Positions 1 to 7,133 of a stretch of DNA of 32,845 nt are shown here, piece by piece. The DNA lies in assembly GCA_003164815.1 (NCBI GenBank), contig PLUF01000072.1:1-32845 (forward strand), in the 5' to 3' direction. The position numbers and the translations under genes were made by a program. Under the pieces are notes generated by a model. That model was not told the DNA's origin. It saw nothing but the letters and a program-made list of their open reading frames with translations, and searched no databases. Source of the stretch: Candidatus Gagatemarchaeum stordalenia. Lineage in GTDB: Archaea > Thermoproteota > Nitrososphaeria > Nitrososphaerales > Gagatemarchaeaceae. The number at the start of each line of letters is the position of its first letter. The stretch's first letter is position 1.

Positions 1-9
1 TATTAATCA
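1..9 (+). promoter_or_regulatory. Probable TATA box of the first secreted-protein gene
   Basis: TATTAATCA opens the window and is followed 18 nt later by CTTCTTT. The same two blocks recur before the secreted-protein gene at 5949 with almost identical spacing. A start at about 28-37 fits the usual archaeal TATA-to-start distance. Upstream sequence, including a BRE, lies outside the window. Confidence 0.5.
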
Positions 10-27
10 AGAACCAAACTTCTTTGG

Positions 28-498
28 TTGAGACCTGTGTCATCGACGACCAAACCAAGAGCCACAACCAAAAGGCACACAGCCATCTTCGCGTTGGTGA
101 TCATCCTCATCGGAACGGTCACCTACATCTTCGCGGCGTACGAATACAACTACCCTCCGTTCTGCTCGGGCTATCCTCCCGGAGGCGACTGTCCGGGCAC
201 CTACACCTATACCTTCACGATATCGGTAAACTACACCGGCCCATGGAGGCTGACGTACCAGGGGTTTTTGGGCATGGGGGAGTCCAACCCAGCAGGCGTG
301 AGCGGCAACCTTACGGGAAGCGGTCCCTCCTCCCAGCCTGTGACGCTCTTTGGCCCAAACAACAACGGCTTGACCATATGCGCGACCGCGCAGAAGCTCG
401 ACGGCTCGAACTCCACCCTAACTCTGACGGTAATAGGCCAGAGCGAAACCTCTCGCCCGTACGCGACCACGTCTTACTGTAATACTGTAGTTCCATGA
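28..498 (+). CDS. Membrane-anchored secreted protein with N-glycosylation sequons
   Basis: This is a 156-residue protein of unknown function. A basic N-terminus (residues 1-17) is followed by one hydrophobic segment at about 19-36, which is a signal anchor or uncleaved signal peptide. The rest is a Ser/Thr/Gly/Pro-rich extracellular region with three N-X-S/T sequons (NYT, NLT, NST) and several cysteines that could form disulphides. The first possible start is TTG at 28. GTG at 37 is equally possible and sits at a good leaderless distance from the TATA box at 1-9. The protein is probably a small surface protein and a client of the AglB oligosaccharyltransferase encoded at 26532. I recognise no named domain. 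Confidence 0.6.
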   Translation: MRPVSSTTKPRATTKRHTAIFALVIILIGTVTYIFAAYEYNYPPFCSGYPPGGDCPGTYTYTFTISVNYTGPWRLTYQGFLGMGESNPAGVSGNLTGSGPSSQPVTLFGPNNNGLTICATAQKLDGSNSTLTLTVIGQSETSRPYATTSYCNTVVP

Positions 499-590
499 AG
501 CACAAGACCGAGATCACCCTCCGTCACATCATCACTGACGAGAGCACCTTTTCCGTGTTCGTCCCGGCGGTCTCTTCGTGCGGTAAATGA
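495..590 (+). CDS. Possible 31-residue peptide overlapping the preceding stop
   Basis: An ATG at 495 overlaps the TGA of the preceding gene (ATGA arrangement) and opens a 31-codon frame ending in TGA at 588-590. The peptide is mildly basic at its start, has one cysteine and resembles nothing I know. The overlap suggests translational coupling, but so short a frame can arise by chance. Confidence 0.2.
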   Translation: MKHKTEITLRHIITDESTFSVFVPAVSSCGK

Positions 591-652
591 TGGCGCCAGC
601 TCTTATTCCTTCTGGCCAGATTCTCTATCGTTTAGCAGGAAGCTGCAACACC

Positions 653-1471
653 ATGTCTATCAACATGCAGAGCTGTGCAAAATACATGCCCACCCACAAC
701 GTCACGGTTTCCCCTCACGGTGATGTCAAAGTTACAGTTGCAGACGTCGGCCACGGCCGACCAATCCTCCTACTCCATGGCGGCGCCGGCCCTCGGTCTG
801 TCGCATCCTTCGCGCAGCTTCTCAGCGCCCCAGGGTGACTTTCGGGTTCTGTCCCCAACCCACCCCGGGTTCGACGGCACTCCGAGGCCCGACTGGCTGA
901 CCACCATCGGCGGCTTGGCTGAAGTCTACGACAAGCTTCTGGACCAGCTCCAGTTCAGTGACGTCGCTGTCATCAGTTCCTCAATCGGGGGAGGGATAGC
1001 GGCCGAGCTCGCCATCCGCGGCAGCCCGAAGCTGAGCGGCGCAGTCCTTGCCGATGCGGTGGGCATCCTCGTAGAGGGCCACCCTATGGCCGACGCGTTC
1101 TCCCTTACATTGGACCAGCTCACACAGCTTAGCTATCACAACCCAGCAAAGTTCCACATCGACCTGTCATCCTTCACAGACGCCCAGAGGCAGGCCATCG
1201 GCGCAAACCGGGCGGCGCTCGCCGTCTACGGGGGAATGCTTCATTGCCCGACCCAACTCTCCTTGGCCGGCCCCACAACGTGAGGCTCCCCGTTCTGGTC
1301 GTATGGGGCGAGTCGGACCGAGTCGCCGATCCGGAGTACGGCCGCGCCTTCGCAGCCGCCATCCCCGGCGCAAGGTTCCAGTTGCTCTCCGGCACAGGGC
1401 ACATGCCTATGCTAGAGACCCCTGACCAACTCTTGGCGGCTGTAAGAGTCTTCGTCGATCCTCACCGCTGA
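653..1471 (+). pseudogene. Alpha/beta-hydrolase, broken by two frameshifts
   Basis: Three overlapping frames together make one alpha/beta-hydrolase. Frame A carries the oxyanion-hole region with LLLHGGAGPRS. Near 830 the frame moves by one base, and frame B carries the strand-turn-helix elbow with the nucleophile serine in SSSIGGG. Near 1240-1250 it moves back to frame A, with the acid residue in VVWGESDRVAD and the catalytic histidine in GTGHMPML. All triad elements are present, so the gene was functional recently, or the shifts are sequencing errors. ATG at 653 is the best start because a TATA-like CTATCGTTTA lies about 25 nt upstream. ATG at 587 and 686 are alternatives. The first shift is next to a CCCC/GGG run, a typical slippage spot. 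The substrate cannot be deduced. Confidence 0.75.
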
Positions 1472-1511
1472 GCGCAGTAAAGCGCTATCTTCTGGTACTC
1501 AGATGACGTTC

Positions 1512-1550
1512 TTAGGCACCTAATCACGCTTATTAGGATTCTAAACCTAA
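1512..1550. promoter_or_regulatory. Operator-like array of four TTAGG/CCTAA half-sites
   Basis: Four half-sites alternate in orientation: TTAGG 1512-1516, CCTAA 1519-1523, TTAGG 1533-1537 and CCTAA 1546-1550. They form two dyads with gaps of 2 and 8 nt. The array sits 16-54 nt before the ATG of the small AbrB-like gene and overlaps the AT-rich CTTATTAGG that is best placed to be its TATA box. Bound protein would therefore block transcription. The second dyad resembles the DtxR/IdeR box. Confidence 0.5.
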
Positions 1551-1565
1551 CACTCTGCCGTCCAC

Positions 1566-1727
1566 ATGCGGCTCCAGAAGCAAAAAACGCGGAAAGTCAA
1601 GGGCAAGGAGTACTTCCGGTGGACAGTCGTCATCCCTCCTGCCAAGGTCAGGGAGCTGGGATGGAGAGAGGGGCAGGAGTTGCGGCAGAGGATCAAAGGG
1701 AAGAGACTGGTAATCGAGAAGGACTAA
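1566..1727 (+). CDS. Small AbrB/SpoVT-like DNA-binding protein
   Basis: This 53-residue basic protein has the layout of a single swapped-hairpin AbrB domain: a short basic N-terminus, then WTVVIPPAKVRELGWREGQE and a strand-forming RLVIEKD end. The I-P-P-x-x-V-R-E-L-G-W core followed by G-x-E-L is typical of AbrB/MazE/SpoVT proteins, which dimerise to bind DNA. Single-domain versions of 50-60 residues are common in archaea. They act as transcription regulators or as antitoxin-like proteins, but no toxin gene is adjacent. ATG at 1566 gives the whole domain. The dyad array just upstream suggests self-repression. The family call rests on the motif only. Confidence 0.7.
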   Translation: MRLQKQKTRKVKGKEYFRWTVVIPPAKVRELGWREGQELRQRIKGKRLVIEKD

Positions 1728-1812
1728 CGATTCACGGAGTCATCATCTGATTCATCCGGTGCATGACAAAGCCGCACATCGTGTCCGGGTCTCCAGACAT
1801 AAGACAGTATGT

Positions 1813-2177
1813 ATGACCTCCACCGTAAGGATTGGACACCTGTACAGCGCCGCCGTCGACGGTGGGCTGACCTGGGAGAGCGCGGATATTCACTATGGGA
1901 ATCCTTTGCGGCGGTCGCCATGAGCATCGGGCTGATAGCCGTCTTCAGGGAGAAGTTCAACCACCAGAGCAAGCTGGTCAAGACGCTGTCCGACAACTCG
2001 TTCGCCGTCTACATGTTCCATCCCATGATAATCGCCCCCATCGCCATATTGCTCAGCCCACTCGCGTTGTACCCAATCGCACAGTGGCTGTTACTCTGTG
2101 TCATCTGCCTTCCACTGTGCTTTACGGCGACGCACTTTGTGTTCCGCAGGATACCTTTGTTGAAAAAGGTCTTGTAA
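1813..2177 (+). pseudogene. Acyltransferase-3 family remnant (C-terminal part, frameshifted)
   Basis: The frame running to 2177 encodes WESFAAVAMSIGLIAVF, then REKFNHQSK and SDNSFAVYMFHPMI followed by two membrane segments. This is the C-terminal end of the integral-membrane acyltransferase-3 (OatA-like) family. The piece that normally precedes it, with GHLYSAAVDGGLTWES, lies in another frame beginning at ATG 1813, and the two join near 1880-1895. The first eight or so membrane helices, with the catalytic His region, are absent. It is therefore a truncated and frameshifted relic, unlikely to be active. Intact members move acyl groups onto surface sugars or lipids. Confidence 0.7.
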
Positions 2178-2341
2178 TCCTAATTCGCCACAATCAGTCA
2201 TGGGTGCTTGCAATGGAAAGCGGAGAACTGAGGTGGACCATTCGGACCCTCGGTCAGCAAACGAGAATGTTTTTGAGTATGCTAGCGTCTCCTTAACATA
2301 GCCGCGTCGAACTTGTTGCGCCGCAGGGATGAATCAGATCA

Positions 2342-3076
2342 ATGATGAATAAAGCTCGCTGGATATTGGTCGTGTTCGTCTTCCTTCTCACCTCTCTCAC
2401 CCTCTTCGTACTCAGCGCGACAGGATGTCAAGAGGCGTGCCTCCTCACCCCCTTCCGACTGGACACAATCAATGAAATCGCAGAGGGGCTGGTCCTCGCT
2501 TCCATAGTGGCCTTTTTCCTCGTCGTAAAGCCGACCGTTCCATCCTGGCTTAGCAGGCCCGTCGCGCCACATTTCCCAAGATGGCTCGTGGTGACCCTTG
2601 CGCTCTCGGGGGTTTTCGTCTATGTTCTGTTCGCTGTTGTGGATGCGACCTACTACAGTTTTGCATCTTCCTACCAGTCGGGGATTGCGGCTTTTGCCGT
2701 CTGGCTCGTGACCAATGTAATTGTCTCGTTCAGAACAGGAGTAATAAAAGCCGTCAAGATTTTCGGTCTTCCTGCAATAGTATTTTCGATGGTACTTCTC
2801 CTAGCCGCAAACTATCTGCAGATGACCAGCTCGATTAGCAACCTCATCCAATGGGACTTGAACCTGCGCGGCTGGAACTACATCCCTCTCGTGAGCAACT
2901 GGTCCGTTCTGACGATTGCATCATTCCTGTTAGTGAGGGAAGCTGGGTCGCACTTCCAGCACATCCCTGCCCAACCTTGCAACGAGAGGTGTTGTCCGGC
3001 AGACTGCCTCTGCGGAGACTGCTCGCTCTGCTCCACTAGTCGCAGCGTGGGAAACGCGCCAGTATCGTCAGGTTAG
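2342..3076 (+). CDS. Multi-pass membrane protein with cysteine-rich C-terminal tail
   Basis: This 244-residue protein of unknown function has hydrophobic segments at about 7-26, 50-63, 82-104, 114-130, 141-160 and weakly 186-198. Two cysteines (29, 33) lie just after the first helix. After residue 200 it changes character: CNERCCPADCLCGDCSLC (213-230) has seven cysteines in 18 residues, then a short polar end. The tail may bind metal or may be an out-of-frame end of a decayed gene. Two ATG codons in a row (2342, 2345) begin the frame. No TATA box is obvious. It sits among accessory genes with several broken neighbours. Confidence 0.5.
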   Translation: MMNKARWILVVFVFLLTSLTLFVLSATGCQEACLLTPFRLDTINEIAEGLVLASIVAFFLVVKPTVPSWLSRPVAPHFPRWLVVTLALSGVFVYVLFAVVDATYYSFASSYQSGIAAFAVWLVTNVIVSFRTGVIKAVKIFGLPAIVFSMVLLLAANYLQMTSSISNLIQWDLNLRGWNYIPLVSNWSVLTIASFLLVREAGSHFQHIPAQPCNERCCPADCLCGDCSLCSTSRSVGNAPVSSG

Positions 3077-3177
3077 ATGCCCAACCCTCCCTCATATCCA
3101 GCATCGGCCCCGGGGCTAGATCTCGGAAGTCCCATTCCGCAGCAAGAGCCAAGAGAACCTGGACCCCGTGAGGCGAC

Positions 3178-3534
3178 GTGAAAGACGAACCGGAGAGCGT
3201 GGACGCCTACATATCTGCCGCTCCGGAGGAGGTACGCGACAAGCTCAGGGAAGTTCGGGCAGCGATTAAAGCCGCCGCGCCGACCGCCGCTGAGAGCATA
3301 AGCTACAAGATACCATATTACAACTACAAGGGGCGGCTTGCTTGGTTCGGCCTCCAGAGAGCGCACATCGGACTCTATCTGCGCCCTCCAATGATAGAGG
3401 AGCACAGGAAGGAACTTGCAGATTACAAGACTACCAAATCGGCCGTCCATCTTCCTCTGGACGAGGAGATACCGGTCCCGCTGATGAAGAAGCTCATTAG
3501 AGCGCGAATGAAGAAGAACGACACAGGCGAGTAG
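3178..3534 (+). CDS. DUF1801 family protein
   Basis: This is a 118-residue soluble protein. The N-terminal pattern VDAYISAAPEEVRDKLREVR followed by a predicted helix, ESISYKIPYYNYKGRLAWFG, and IGLYLRPP is characteristic of the DUF1801/YdhG-like fold, small cytoplasmic proteins of unclear biochemical role. Length and motif order are those of a full-length member. It begins with GTG at 3178; no ATG in frame would keep the N-terminal helix. It stands alone on the plus strand, convergent with the Nramp-like gene. A role in metal or ligand binding has been suggested for relatives, but nothing here proves it. Confidence 0.75.
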   Translation: MKDEPESVDAYISAAPEEVRDKLREVRAAIKAAAPTAAESISYKIPYYNYKGRLAWFGLQRAHIGLYLRPPMIEEHRKELADYKTTKSAVHLPLDEEIPVPLMKKLIRARMKKNDTGE

Positions 3535-3569
3535 TTCTGAAGAATCGACGTGCTCTACCGAAAGTCGCT

Positions 3570-4766
3570 CTAGATCGCCTGCGATAGCAAACTCACAACG
3601 CCCGTACTCACAACCGCGAGTAGGAGAATCCAGTACAGGAGTTTGTTCGGTCCTTTCAGCGAATGAGTACCCATCAGACCTTTCTTTGAGGCTATCAGGC
3701 CGAGCAGGACCGCTGGGGCTATCAACACCACAACTTGGATCGCCAGAAGACTGAGAGAAAGACCAACGAGATTGAAGGGCAGGAGGCTGATTACCAGAGC
3801 AGGTATGGACTCGAGCAGATACACCCTGAAGAGATTCTTCTTTCCCCACCCCATCGCGCTCGTCACTCCCCAGGCGCTGCCCAACGAGACGACAATGAGA
3901 GCCACGAATCCTGCAGAAATCAGGCCGACACCAAACAGATAGGGAGAGAGGTCGCCTGAGACCACCGACAGAGCCCCGGCCAAGGCTTGAGGGGGCGCCA
4001 GTTTTCCGGGACCGCTGCCGACACCCACGGCCGCTATCTCCACTGCAATCAGTATCGACTCCGATATGATCGCCCCGACAGCGGTCTCGAGCCTCATCGC
4101 CCACAGATTCTTGGAGGTGATTCCCTTCTCGGCGCTGGCGGAGGCTTGGTAGAAGAGCATGAACGGCACTATCGTGGACCCGACGTTGGCAGCGATGAGA
4201 AACAGGAAGGTCGGCGAGGCCGAGAAGAGGAACGAATCGAACCGAATACCCGAACGCGCAGCGTAGTAGGCGGAGATGCCATATGAGAGTGCGAGGACGA
4301 ACGAGATCGCCAGCAGCGGCTTCTCTATCTGCGCATACTTGCGCCGGTACACCAGAAGGATGTTCAGACCGAAGGCGCATGGGACGGAGACGAACGGCGG
4401 GACGCCGAATATCTGGAGGCCAATTGCTATTCCGGCGTATTCCAAGGTATAGATCATGATATCCGCTCCGACCATTGGAAGGGCAGCCACAGCCGCAATC
4501 CTCGGAGAGAAGTTCTCCCTGATCAGCTGTCCGAGCCCCTTGCCAGTCACGGCTCCCACCCTGCCCGCGACCTCCTGGATGACGAACAACGGGGCGGTGA
4601 GCACCACGAGCAGCCAGAGGAGCCCCGTACCATAGAGCGCCCCGTTCTCGGCTGCGGTGATGACGCTGGCCGCGTCGACGTCGGCTATCATCACGAGCCA
4701 GGCAGGGCCCCATGTCCTCACCAACGTTCCGATCCTAGAGGCTCGTCTTTCCTTCCCTTCGCTCAA
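3570..4766 (-). CDS. Nramp-like (SLC11 family) metal-ion transporter
   Basis: This 398-residue integral membrane protein has about 11 hydrophobic segments with the Nramp order. It would move divalent cations across the cytoplasmic membrane. The TM1 motif, usually DPGN, is here in the stretch MIADVDAASVITAAENGA (about 26-43). The TM6 motif, usually with MPH, is replaced by ANVGSTIVPFMLFYQ, so the metal-ligand methionine is not conserved. This resembles the Nramp-related magnesium/other-cation branch rather than Mn/Fe Nramp, which is an inference. The start is TTG at 4766, because GTTTAAGGCG at 4791-4800 on the same strand is a TATA box about 30 nt away. A dyad at 4845-4863 in the divergent spacer may be its operator. 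Confidence 0.85.
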   Translation of the reverse strand: MSEGKERRASRIGTLVRTWGPAWLVMIADVDAASVITAAENGALYGTGLLWLLVVLTAPLFVIQEVAGRVGAVTGKGLGQLIRENFSPRIAAVAALPMVGADIMIYTLEYAGIAIGLQIFGVPPFVSVPCAFGLNILLVYRRKYAQIEKPLLAISFVLALSYGISAYYAARSGIRFDSFLFSASPTFLFLIAANVGSTIVPFMLFYQASASAEKGITSKNLWAMRLETAVGAIISESILIAVEIAAVGVGSGPGKLAPPQALAGALSVVSGDLSPYLFGVGLISAGFVALIVVSLGSAWGVTSAMGWGKKNLFRVYLLESIPALVISLLPFNLVGLSLSLLAIQVVVLIAPAVLLGLIASKKGLMGTHSLKGPNKLLYWILLLAVVSTGVVSLLSQAI

Positions 4767-4790
4767 GAGTGGTTCACTGTTTCTCAGATG

Positions 4791-4800
4791 CGCCTTAAAC
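4791..4800 (-). promoter_or_regulatory. TATA box of the Nramp-like gene
   Basis: Reading the minus strand, GTTTAAGGCG lies about 30 nt before the TTG start at 4766. This supports leaderless translation from TTG. Confidence 0.55.
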
Positions 4801-4844
4801 CTGTTCGCTCCACCTCCTCAGCGGCTTTGCATCCGCCTTCCTCC

Positions 4845-4863
4845 TAATGCCTGCTTGGCATTA
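4845..4863. promoter_or_regulatory. Perfect 7-bp dyad, candidate operator
   Basis: TAATGCC and GGCATTA are perfect inverted arms separated by TGCTT. The 19-bp dyad lies between the divergent Nramp-like gene and the gene at 4926, upstream of both TATA boxes. The size suits a dimeric winged-helix regulator such as a DtxR/MntR-type metal sensor. No regulator gene is adjacent, so the partner is unknown. Confidence 0.45.
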
Positions 4864-4894
4864 AGAGGTCGATTCCCTACGCCGAGGACTAAGG

Positions 4895-4902
4895 TTTAGT
4901 AT
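4895..4902 (+). promoter_or_regulatory. TATA box of the gene at 4926
   Basis: TTTAGTAT is centred about 28 nt before the TTG start at 4926, the spacing expected for a leaderless archaeal transcript. Confidence 0.55.
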
Positions 4903-4925
4903 CACATAGATGCCTAAGGTGTGCG

Positions 4926-5222
4926 TTGCCGGCAATAACAATAGATGGGAGGGGCGATACTGTAAGGGACGCCGCCCGTGACATGTGGAAGAGGATGCAG
5001 GGCCTCCAAGAGAAAGGCTTCCAACCAGTCTCCAGCGTCGAGATAGTCGACACCTCCAGCAACAAAATCATCCTAACATACCAGCTGACGGACCCAGAGT
5101 TTCAGGTGCACCTGAAATCTGACGCACGAGAACAGAGCCAGAAATCAGTCCACCAGGATGAGCATCATCCGCCTACTGCACACGAGTACGCGTACATCGC
5201 ACGAATCAGTTTAGAGGGCTAA
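4926..5222 (+). CDS. Small conserved-looking protein of unknown function
   Basis: This 98-residue soluble protein resembles no family I can name. It has an N-terminal amphipathic helix (about 12-31), two strand-like stretches (SSVEIVDTS, KIILTYQLTD), then a polar His/Gln/Glu-rich loop (about 66-86) and a final strand, YAYIARISLE. No signal peptide or membrane segment is visible. TTG at 4926 is chosen because the TATA box at 4895-4902 is correctly spaced and no other start gives this frame. The ATG at 4910 is in a different frame. It is divergent from the Nramp-like gene and could share its regulation through the dyad at 4845-4863. Confidence 0.5.
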   Translation: MPAITIDGRGDTVRDAARDMWKRMQGLQEKGFQPVSSVEIVDTSSNKIILTYQLTDPEFQVHLKSDAREQSQKSVHQDEHHPPTAHEYAYIARISLEG

Positions 5223-5314
5223 GTCTCTATCACAGTACACTCCATCGACTATAGCACATCTATCGCGTCAGACTACGATGCGCTTTGGATAGCAACGACA
5301 CTCTCTCAGATTAC

Positions 5315-5839
5315 CTAGAGTTCGAACTTTGCGGAGCAGGCCTCTGGACCGATACTCTGCTCAATCCTGATTCTCAATCCCTTCTCAAAGATATCCGTGA
5401 GCATTCTCCCGTAGTACGCCGACCATTTCAGACCTAGCGAGTGCCTGAGCATGATAAGGTGCTTGCGGCCTTCCACACTGTCCTCAAAATCGAAGCGTCT
5501 AGTGTACAGGGCGAACCTCCCTCCTGAGAAACTCGACTGTGTTGTCGAACGTAAAATCAACGAACATCTGCTCTATAGATGGCCGGACGAGGTCTTGAGA
5601 CATCCTCTTCCCGAGCTCCCTAGCATCATCCAGCGAGCATCGCTCCATGAGCTCGGTCAAAAGAGTCGGCGATATCTCCATGATGTGGATCTTCTCATTG
5701 TACCTGTCCCACTCCACATACTCCCTGACCAGCTTGTTCACGATGGCGTTGACCGACATCTTCTGGTGGCGCCCTATAGTCTGGAGGGCCTGTCGAGCCC
5801 CTTATCGAAACATATCGTCCGCGTTGCGCTCAGACCCAT
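5315..5839 (-). pseudogene. Ribbon-helix-helix-type protein gene with two frameshifts
   Basis: Three minus-strand frames form one protein. ATG at 5839 starts MGLSATRTICFDKGLDR. Near 5790-5805 the frame shifts into ALQTIGRHQKMSVNAIVNKL, which continues with VREYVEWDRY. Near 5515-5525 it shifts again into RFALYTRRFDFEDSVEGRKH, ending at 5315. The N-terminus reads as a ribbon-helix-helix DNA-binding unit, with strand TICFD, a helix and the turn MSVNAIVNKLV. It is followed by a ligand-free-looking alpha/beta region seen in many thaumarchaeal proteins of unknown role. A TATA-like CTATTAGCG at 5861-5869 lies 27 nt before ATG 5839, so the reconstructed start is credible. Alternatively the second and third pieces are short separate proteins starting at 5759 and 5560, which I think less likely. 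Confidence 0.6.
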
Positions 5840-5908
5840 ATGTCGTGAAGCGGCGATATTCGCTAATAGGTCTGTCTGTGCTCAGTTGTGATTCCGTTCG
5901 GACAAAAC

Positions 5909-5917
5909 TATTAATCA
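5909..5917 (+). promoter_or_regulatory. TATA box of the second secreted-protein gene
   Basis: TATTAATCA is followed by CTTCTTT 17 nt on, matching positions 1-25. The ATG at 5949 would have a leader of about 10 nt. Confidence 0.55.
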
Positions 5918-5948
5918 GAAATCGACTTCTTTCAAACACGAAGACACC

Positions 5949-7031
5949 ATGGCATCTCAAAGAACGGCTATCGGTTCCACGACCATAGCGTTCACGATGA
6001 TTATCGTCTTGCTTGTCGCGGGGCTAGGCATCTTCGCCTTGAGCTCGCAGCAGCCGTCGGCGACCACACATACCGCGTCGGCGACGGTGGCACCATCCAC
6101 ATGGAATACGACATCTGCGGCCCTCTCGCCAACCGGGCTTCGTCTGATAATCAGTATGCAGCAGACAACATTCTCGCAAGGGAGTGGCGTCCCGGTCAAC
6201 ATCTCTCTGTTTAACACGCTCACCGCACGGAACAATCTTACAGCGCCTGGCGCTACCGACCTGAGCCTAGATCCATGCAGTCAGCTTCCCTTTGGCATAG
6301 GAGTGTTTGCTGGGTACTACGATGCCGGCAACCTGTCGCAGGGTACCTCCCTTGAATTGTCGTATCCCGGCATCTACAACTGCCCTGCCCTTTTCGCGAT
6401 TGAGTACTGGTCATTCGCGCCCATGAGCGACAACATAACGGCGGTTAGCCCGCAGCCCACTGGCTCAGGAAACGCCACCGCTCCCCGGGACATGTGGACA
6501 CAGAGCGCGGGAGCCGAGACCGAGTATCTGGGTTCCTGGTCTATTCAGGATGCAGCCAATCCGTCAACCAACGCTACATTCGATTACTTCCAGCCGGGCA
6601 CCTACACCCTCGCGGCAGAGGATGCTTGGGGGCAGGTGACTCTGCTCCACTTCCTGGTCGCGCTTGCACCCGGCAGCCCCATCGAAGTCGTCTCGGTCAT
6701 CGGTCCAATCCAGCCGTACAATCCAGGAGGCCCGATAGTCGACGTGACCCTGAAGAACGTCGGTGATGTCCCAATCACTTTCCTGAACGCGACCCTCTCA
6801 ATCGAACCTCCCCTGACAAATCCCGGAGGGTTCAATCAACCCTTCACATTCGCCTTCAATTTGAGTTCCTCAAACCCTCTGTTGCCCGGCCAGAGCGCCC
6901 AGTGCACACGCACTCTGATCGGCGTCGGTCTCCAGACCGGCTCAGATTATCCTCTCACGATTGACGGGGCTTTCACGAACGGGACCCAGTTCTCTTACAC
7001 GGTCCAAGTTCAAATCATAACCCAAGGTTGA
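5949..7031 (+). CDS. Signal-anchored secreted protein rich in N-glycosylation sites
   Basis: The product has 360 residues. A short polar N-terminus and a hydrophobic segment at about 13-31 form a signal anchor. A Ser/Thr/Ala linker to about residue 60 follows, then an all-beta extracellular region. Residues from about 245 (PIEVVSVIGPIQPYN, VDVTLKNVGDVPITFLNATL) have the look of an Ig-like CARDB-type domain. Ten N-X-S/T sequons are spread along the exported part, so heavy N-glycosylation by AglB is expected. Four cysteines are visible in the exported part. No catalytic motif is seen, and a surface or adhesion role is only a guess. ATG at 5949 is well placed after the TATA box. Confidence 0.65.
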   Translation: MASQRTAIGSTTIAFTMIIVLLVAGLGIFALSSQQPSATTHTASATVAPSTWNTTSAALSPTGLRLIISMQQTTFSQGSGVPVNISLFNTLTARNNLTAPGATDLSLDPCSQLPFGIGVFAGYYDAGNLSQGTSLELSYPGIYNCPALFAIEYWSFAPMSDNITAVSPQPTGSGNATAPRDMWTQSAGAETEYLGSWSIQDAANPSTNATFDYFQPGTYTLAAEDAWGQVTLLHFLVALAPGSPIEVVSVIGPIQPYNPGGPIVDVTLKNVGDVPITFLNATLSIEPPLTNPGGFNQPFTFAFNLSSSNPLLPGQSAQCTRTLIGVGLQTGSDYPLTIDGAFTNGTQFSYTVQVQIITQG

Positions 7032-7133
7032 AGGGGCACTTCCATCATATTCGCCAGTTTGGTGTGGAGGACAGTCGGCGGACAAGAACCTTGAAATCTC
7101 CGCTGAAACAAGATCCGCCAGAAAGTGCGCCAG

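Noticed and set aside
3073..4713. Long 546-codon open frame on the minus strand
   Set aside because: It is an alternate-frame shadow of the Nramp-like gene. The product is Arg/Ser/Gly-rich without hydrophobic segments or family motifs, while the other frame is a clear transporter.
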